Part shown: positions 58,361-64,000 of the stretch, in pieces
Position numbering within the stretch: the first letter of the stretch is position 1
How the letters are laid out: every line of letters starts with the position of its first letter
Source: Amanita rubescens
Lineage: Eukaryota; Basidiomycota; Agaricomycetes; Agaricales; Amanitaceae
DNA length: 64,000 nt
Direction: 5' to 3'
Assembly (NCBI GenBank): GCA_015039365.1
Contig: WION01000175.1
Coordinates: forward strand, 1-64,000
Translations under genes and position numbers: made by a program
The notes under the pieces: model-generated
Databases searched by the model: none
The model's input: only the letters and a program-made list of their open reading frames with translations
Told to the model about the DNA's origin: nothing

Positions 58361-59917
58361 GAGCCATGACGTGCTTAACCGGAGTTCGGGACGTCTAATA
58401 ATTAATAACGAGCACCAAGAGGACCTTTTAGATACTCAGGCACGCAGGGAAGGGAGGATACAGAAGTCTCCTCCGTTGTATTCGGTACAATACACACCCA
58501 CAAAAAATCCGGAGAACCCCTGTCTGTCTCGCGAGATATTCATCCAAGCCAAGGACAAGGACCCGGTCGAGTTATGACCAAGTTGCGTATTTCCAGTGTC
58601 GACGGGAAACTGTCTGGGGGACAGCAAAGCGTTATCCGCTCGTCTATGCCCTTTTTAGGGATCGATGTTCGTAAAACGGCTCCTATCAGTTCTTGAGTGT
58701 CTTCATACGGTTAATATGTGCCTTCGATAGCGGCTTCTCATCGTCGACCCACTCTGGATATGATGACCCACTGAGGTCCGCGAATCAGATGGCCGATGTT
58801 TATTTTGTTACCCTTGACGCCACAACTTCCATCTGTGGAGTGCTCAACATAAAACGGGACAAATTTTGATTAAACCCAAGTCGAGTCGGCGTATCGGGGA
58901 ATCTGGAAACTTCCACAGACAATAGACCTGTGCGGAGGGCTGATAAGCGCAGCAAGCTAACCAGTTCAAGACATGGAAACGAAGAGATTCTGCGGCATGC
59001 GCGCTCCGAATGACAGGAGATTCGACTTCTGAGAATCAGTTGAACAGTGGCATAGGTACAAAAGGCGCGTTTTGTTGTCGAAATCGGGAGCTTCGAGCGT
59101 AACAGTGCCACGTTTGAATGTCACAATAATGGAAAAAAAGTTTATCTTGGCAGGCGTGGTTTCCATAATGGCTATGCTTTTTCCAACATGAAGGCGCCCC
59201 AATGGAGCTCGATCGCTCAGCGGGAACATGAGGTTAGAGTTGTGATGGACACATGTTTTTCTTTGGAATTGCGAATTCCCGAAATGGAGAGTCGCAGTGG
59301 GAGGGCCTTTTTTTTTTCTTTTTTTGAAAGAGCGTGACGGAAAATGATATTAATAGCTCACGTAATATGTGTTGGTAGGTGAAAAAGGCAACAGTCGAGG
59401 CAGCGTCGGAAAGGGACGGGAATCAGCAAAGAAAAGGACAGGCCGGAAGCGATCGTCGTGATTGGGCAAGTCAAGACAACAAGGTCCGTAAGCAGAATTC
59501 AGGTTCACAACTGTTCTCGAAAACAAAACTTCCATATTTGTCAAAGCGTGGTGACACGAGCATTTGAGCTGATCCGCTACGTGGCAGCAGCATGTCGGTT
59601 GTACTTGTATAGAAAGGGAAGAGAAAGTCCGGGGAGTATAGTGAAACAGATGGACTGGAGTAACATGCGGCGCTCACGGTTTGAATTTGAAAAGTGATCC
59701 GAACACATAATCATTGAGGGTCGTGTACGTACTAAGCTTGGACTAACATATCGATGAGCCACGGCGGAGAATTAAATTAGGTATGTGGGAATGTGCTTTA
59801 TATGTTTTCTCTTTTATTTCCTGTTCTCTGAATGGATCTGCATCTTAAGCTTGGACCCGAATATAAAGCCTTCTCCCCGGCCCTTTCTCCCCTCCTGTCC
59901 TCTCCCCCCTTCCCTCC
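58361..59917. other. Intergenic and promoter region of the four-finger gene
   Basis: Short unrecognised frames on both strands are present. From about 59870 to 59917 the plus strand is strongly pyrimidine-rich (CCCTTTCTCCCCTCCTGTCC and onward). This is typical of the leader just upstream of the start codon in highly transcribed filamentous fungal genes. Confidence 0.5.
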
Positions 59918-62163
59918 ATGATGCCTGACTCCCCCCGGTAAGTTCACCTTACCCTTTCCTCCCTCGTCCCTCACAACCCTTCATAGTGATCCCCCACCTC
60001 ATACTACCATACAGTCAGTTTATTTTATTTTATTTTCGCTGATTATCTCATTCTTTCTAGTAATCCACTAAAACGGAAGGAACCTTCCGCTTCCACTGAA
60101 AATGAACGCAGACAATTCTCGCCACCGACTGCACTGCCCGCGGGCGTCACTGACACTCATCAGGGAGAATACGAAAAAGGCAGAATTACCTGTGGCCAGT
60201 GTGGCACCGGCGTTAGCTTCCGGGATGAACAGACCGGTGGTTTCACTCTGAATCAATGGGAGGCTCACCGGCAGGCATGGTACGTCGCCCAAAGCTGTAT
60301 CATAACCATTCTGACGATTTATTATTAGTTCCGCACCGGGGCAGTCCTCATCTGAACCTGTGATATACACTCCAGAAAGCACCGCGGAGGCACTAGCTCA
60401 TCCCCCTGCCAAACGTCGCCGCGCCAAGCGTACAGAAGAAGAACGGATCGATTACCTCAGGGCAGATCCCTACGTCGCCCAATTCGAGGCTTATCGCGTT
60501 CTCTGCGCCTCTTGCGATAAGTGGATCCGTTTACGCCCTAACTCTACCTACTGCTCTATACCGTGGGACGCTCATCGAAAGAGCTGTCTTGCAAAGAAAG
60601 TGTACGTATGCTCTTTACCAATTTGTCTGAAATCTCTGATCCGTCTTAACCTCGTCAGCAACAGCAAGAACGTCTATGCGCTGGAGGAGCGAAATGCACT
60701 GTTCTCGAAAGATCCAGACGTTCGAAAATTTGACGCAGAACGGGTTCTTTGTAGCATATGTGACAAATGGCTCAGCGTTAACCCCGACGACCATCTGCAA
60801 GCTGTACAAAAATGGCTTCAGCATCGAGCTGCTTGTCAACGCAGTACGACCGCACCATTGCCTGCTACTCGAATGTAAGTTGACACGTATCCCTCTACCT
60901 GCATTCTAACTCGACGTTTGTGTAGATCTCTAACGGAATCCGCTTCTGCTCCACCACCAACGGAGCAGCAACTTGCTCTAGCTTCAGGATCTGGGCCCCC
61001 AAGCCATCGCGCCACCCATCACTCAGCTAGCCCCATTTCCCCCAAGCCCGGACCGGGCAATTCGCAGAGCAACCAGCATACCCGCCATCAAAGCACCGAT
61101 CCCTCCTTCCACGATCTCAATCCCTCCAACTTTGCGCCCACCCATGAATCCCGAAGACGCAATGCCGAACAACGAGCGGCGACCCTTAGGGCTGACTCAT
61201 TAATAAGCGAAGTCGAGCCGAACCGTGTGTTCTGCTCGCTATGCCAGAAATGGGTTCAGCTACGTCAGGATAGCTCGTATTGCGCATATCCTTGGCTCCA
61301 ACATCGTGGCAAATGTCTCGCCAGACAGTATGTTTCACTTTATCTAGGAATATTTCAAGTTGCTCATTTTTTTCGCTTCGCTATAGTCAACGAAGGGTAC
61401 ACAAAGCGACAGATGTGACCGATTCGAGAAGCCGGAAACATGGGATGCCGGATGAAGAGGACGAGTTGATGTCGGAGAACGACATGGGTACGGATGGTCC
61501 AGAATCGGAAGAAGGCTTCGATTCGTATGCGGAAGAAGACAGGTTCCGAAGGAAAGATAGTAGGCGGGTCGAACGTCACGAACGTCATCACAGAGAGCTG
61601 CAACGAGGCAATGGAAAGGCGAGAATAAGATCCGCCTATCAATACCCGGGCCAAACTCGGCATAGTCTCGGTGGGGCACCCGTTTACCGACACGAGTATC
61701 GAGGTAGTTCCTTACTCTTCGCGGATGATTTCTCGTCCTTGGGACGACTGATGTGGACGGTGAAGGCGACGTTGACGCGGATGGAGACTCGTATATCGAG
61801 GACGAACGTGCATTGTCTAGGACTGTGAACCGCGGACATGTAAGGCGGCCCTGGCCTGCAGGCCTCGCGGACCTTGATTCGCCCGCTGGTCGGTAAGTGC
61901 TCCCGAAACTCTACGAGACGTGTTTGCTTATCGAATGTCTTAGGAGAGACTTTGTGTTCACTTCAATCGAATACCTGTTCCGCTTGACATATGAAAACAC
62001 GGACGACATGTCTATTTCTGCGCTTTTAGTTTATCTCAATGCTGCCATGCCGCCTGATAAACACGAGGATTTTGATACGGCCGAGGTTACCAAGACGGCT
62101 GCTGTTCTTCATGAAAAAGGCCGCGTCATATTCGAAGGCGATCTCATTCGGTTACCGGACTAG
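59918..62163 (+). CDS. Protein with four C-x2-C...W-x2-H-x3-C units
   Basis: Eight exons (59918-59937, 60061-60279, 60329-60601, 60659-60874, 60926-61327, 61387-61703, 61766-61892, 61944-62163) total 1794 bases and encode 597 residues, all in phase. Four repeats share Cys-x2-Cys, usually KW two residues later, then Trp-x2-His-x3-Cys. They are C51/C54/W73/H76/C80, C139/C142/W159/H162/C166, C202/C205/W223/H226/C230 and C346/C349/W366/H369/C373. Each would make one C2HC zinc site. A basic KRRRAKR precedes unit 2 (nuclear signal candidate). A Pro/Ser linker separates units 3 and 4. The C-terminal part is acidic, then charged, ending in a short helical domain (FVFTSIEYLFRL). This looks like a nuclear nucleic-acid-binding protein of a basidiomycete-specific family. 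The start has two adjacent ATGs. Confidence 0.85.
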
Positions 62164-63723
62164 AACGCACGCAATTATTCGCTTCAGAAATCAAAACAAA
62201 TCTCATTGGAATTGCAAGCACATGTTAGTACGTTAAACTATCTTGTTGATCGTAATCTTGGAAGTTGTTAGCCGGATCTCGCGTGTCCGCCTATGACATA
62301 TTAGTATGATATCGCATTATCTTGACTGTTTCCTTCTTTTTTCTCATGATAATTACCGCCCATGCCCAGTTTACGCCCCATTTGGGGAGATCTTGTTGCT
62401 ATCGTTCGTTGCGTTTCGTCACGCGCCTCACCCCCTCAGATCTCCATTTTTATGATGACGATTATGTAACTGTCTTTCCAACACGGAGCTAGTACTTTTC
62501 CGGCTGTCGAGATTGGATGATTGTGATGTGACCTCAGTGCCTAATATGACGTGAACGTGTTTTGAGCTTGTCATCATCTTATGTCGTATGGAGACAACAA
62601 GGGGATACTTGGTAACAACTATACGTATCTGTTTGGGTTATTATAATCGGAGAAGCGATCATCCGCCAGTCGGTTGGCAAAGCGACAAAAAGGGCCGTTG
62701 GCCACTTCACTTCTGAAAATGTGTGTCGTGCGGCGGCGGCGGCTCGTTGCGTGTGTGTGTTGTATTGTTTTTTTTTTCTTTTTCTAAATGGTTTCCAAGT
62801 TTTCCTGTGAAAAAAAGTGAAACGTGGGAGCGTCGAGAGGTGAGAGTTTTTTTGAACTGGGGTTTCCTCCGAGTTATATTGGTGTGCATCTATACATCTG
62901 GCGACTTGACGTGAACGGACTGAACGGACGAGCGTCCGGCCGGGCTAGGCTATGCGGGTGTGAAGTGGTGTGGCGCAGGGCGCAGTCGCTGAGGGGGAGT
63001 AGGGGCTTCTTTTACGCACGCACTCGTTCCAAGCCAGGAGATTGGCTTATTAGGGAGGTGTGTCTAGCCCTGAGCGTGCGGGTGTGTGCTCTGAGAAGGA
63101 TGCTCACGGTCATTTGTCCAGTTATCGCGATTCGATACGTTAAGTTAGGCATCAGAGCCCCTATCTTGTTGGTGTTTTGGTAGTACATACCGCTATACCG
63201 GTGCCAGTCTGTGCTTCTTGTTCATGTGCCACAAATGATGTTGATGTAATGTGATTGTTTCCTCGGTTTTCAGCGAGGGAGGGAGAGCGCCGGCGCCGAG
63301 GCTGGGATGGCAGAACGAGACCAAAGTAGGCCGCGACAGGACATGTGGCGTGGTGTGGCGTGGCAATAACGAGAAGCTTATGATAAGATTGCGGATGGCA
63401 ACGAACGCGTGCTACGTTGGGAAATGTTTTCACTAGGAATGCCGTCAACCGTTGCCGCACTTACCGGAGATGTCAATCTCAGGAGGTTGGACAATTAGCA
63501 GTCCAGGCCATGCGCTTCGTTTTGGCGCCTCCACGGCGTTTGTCGGATTTTTCGTTCAAGTTTGAGGGTTTGTTCTAAAAATCACTCGTACTTGTACCGA
63601 GTCATTATGATTGACTAATTAGTAAAGTTGGTCCGCAGAGTTATAGCGTGACGTCACGCTTAGTCAGCGAAGCGGTGTCATTGGGATCCCCATCCGTCGC
63701 TCGTTGCTTGCTGTCTGACTACG
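62164..63723. other. Intergenic, no gene seen
   Basis: About 1.5 kb with simple-sequence bits (GGCGGCGGCGGC at 62733; GTGTGTGTGT at 62751; T/C runs at 62770-62790) and short frames only. A pyrimidine-rich segment near 63740 belongs to the next gene. Confidence 0.5.
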
Positions 63724-64000
63724 ATGAGCAGCTCGTATCCAGTTCCTCCTCCGTCCTACAGAGCCTCGGGTTCGACCCCAAAACTTGCCCGTAACGTAGA
63801 ACTGGATGACCATGAACCACTTTTGGGCGGTGGAGCAAGGACCCGCTAGCCCGGGTGGGATTTACGAACAACCTGCTCCCGGAGAGTTACCGGATGATTT
63901 CAAGGTACGTTTCATGAGGAGAGTCAAGTTGCTACCTTGTGCTGACTTGACGACCAGTATGGTGTGTCTGTATCCGAGTGTGTGGTCGACATTCGCGCAG
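63724..64000 (+). CDS. Bax inhibitor-1 family protein, 5' part, frame broken in exon 1
   Basis: Exon 1 (63724-63904) begins MSSSYPVPPPSY and continues NVELDDHEPLLGGGA. After one surplus base near 63854 it goes on as SPGGIYEQPAPGELPDDFK before a GTACGT donor. Exon 2 starts at 63958 (YGVSVSECVVDIR) and runs off the window. This order is the cytosolic N-terminus of the fungal TMBIM/Bax-inhibitor-1 family, multi-span ER or vacuolar membrane proteins that modulate calcium and cell death. Read literally, the ATG frame stops at TAG 63847. The family is conserved and usually single-copy in fungi, and everything else here is as expected. The break is therefore more likely an assembly indel than a real null allele. 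Confidence 0.75.

Noticed and set aside
1..64000. CRISPR arrays, operons, ribosome binding sites or prophage
   Set aside because: The sequence is clearly fungal nuclear DNA with spliceosomal introns; no regularly spaced repeats were seen.

Overview
The window looks like a nuclear segment of an Agaricomycete (mushroom-forming basidiomycete). The reasons are dense short introns of about 45-60 bases, tiny exons, a cluster of laccases with the basidiomycete exon pattern, a basidiomycete-type Zn(II)2Cys6 regulator, a kinase-like protein with an HED catalytic loop, multi-membrane-span families known mainly from these fungi, and an intron-containing tRNA-Lys(CTT). No viral, plasmid or bacterial sequence was recognised.

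Layout. 0-14 kb, mostly minus strand: tRNA-Lys, a small membrane protein, a 15-exon Zn2Cys6 transcription factor (2765-6435), a large intron-rich coiled-coil protein (8178-13142) and a glycolipid transfer protein (13338-14215). 14.9-16.1 kb: a decaying zinc-finger-like gene. 16-20 kb: no confident gene. 20.3-22.2 kb: an intact 552-residue kinase-like protein whose N-terminal half carries a D...ExK motif. 23-28.4 kb: a tandem family of polytopic membrane proteins, two intact (both 277 residues) and two relics. 30.3-32.8 kb: a small hypothetical gene and an intact class V PLP aminotransferase. 34.1-45.1 kb: three tandem laccases of 14 exons each (the first frameshifted) plus a laccase relic. 45.8-50.7 kb: three tandem paralogues of an unrecognised small secreted protein family, the first frameshifted, the third carrying three PPxY motifs. 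50.7-59.9 kb: gene-poor. 59.9-62.2 kb: an intact 597-residue protein with four repeated C-x2-C...W-x2-H-x3-C units. 63.7 kb to the end: the start of a Bax-inhibitor-1 type gene.

How it fits together. The right half behaves as an accessory region where extracellular enzymes (laccases), small secreted proteins and receptor-like membrane proteins multiply by local duplication and decay. The left end and the extreme right end hold conserved housekeeping genes. Most models below close exactly in frame over 4-14 exons, so the base-level sequence is generally good. A few isolated one- or two-base frame breaks stand out (transcription factor, laccase A, secreted copy 1, the 15-kb zinc-finger gene, Bax inhibitor). 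Some are probably pseudogenes; the one in the conserved Bax inhibitor may be an assembly error. All exon boundaries were deduced by eye from GT-AG sites, reading-frame continuity and paralogue comparison, without transcript data.
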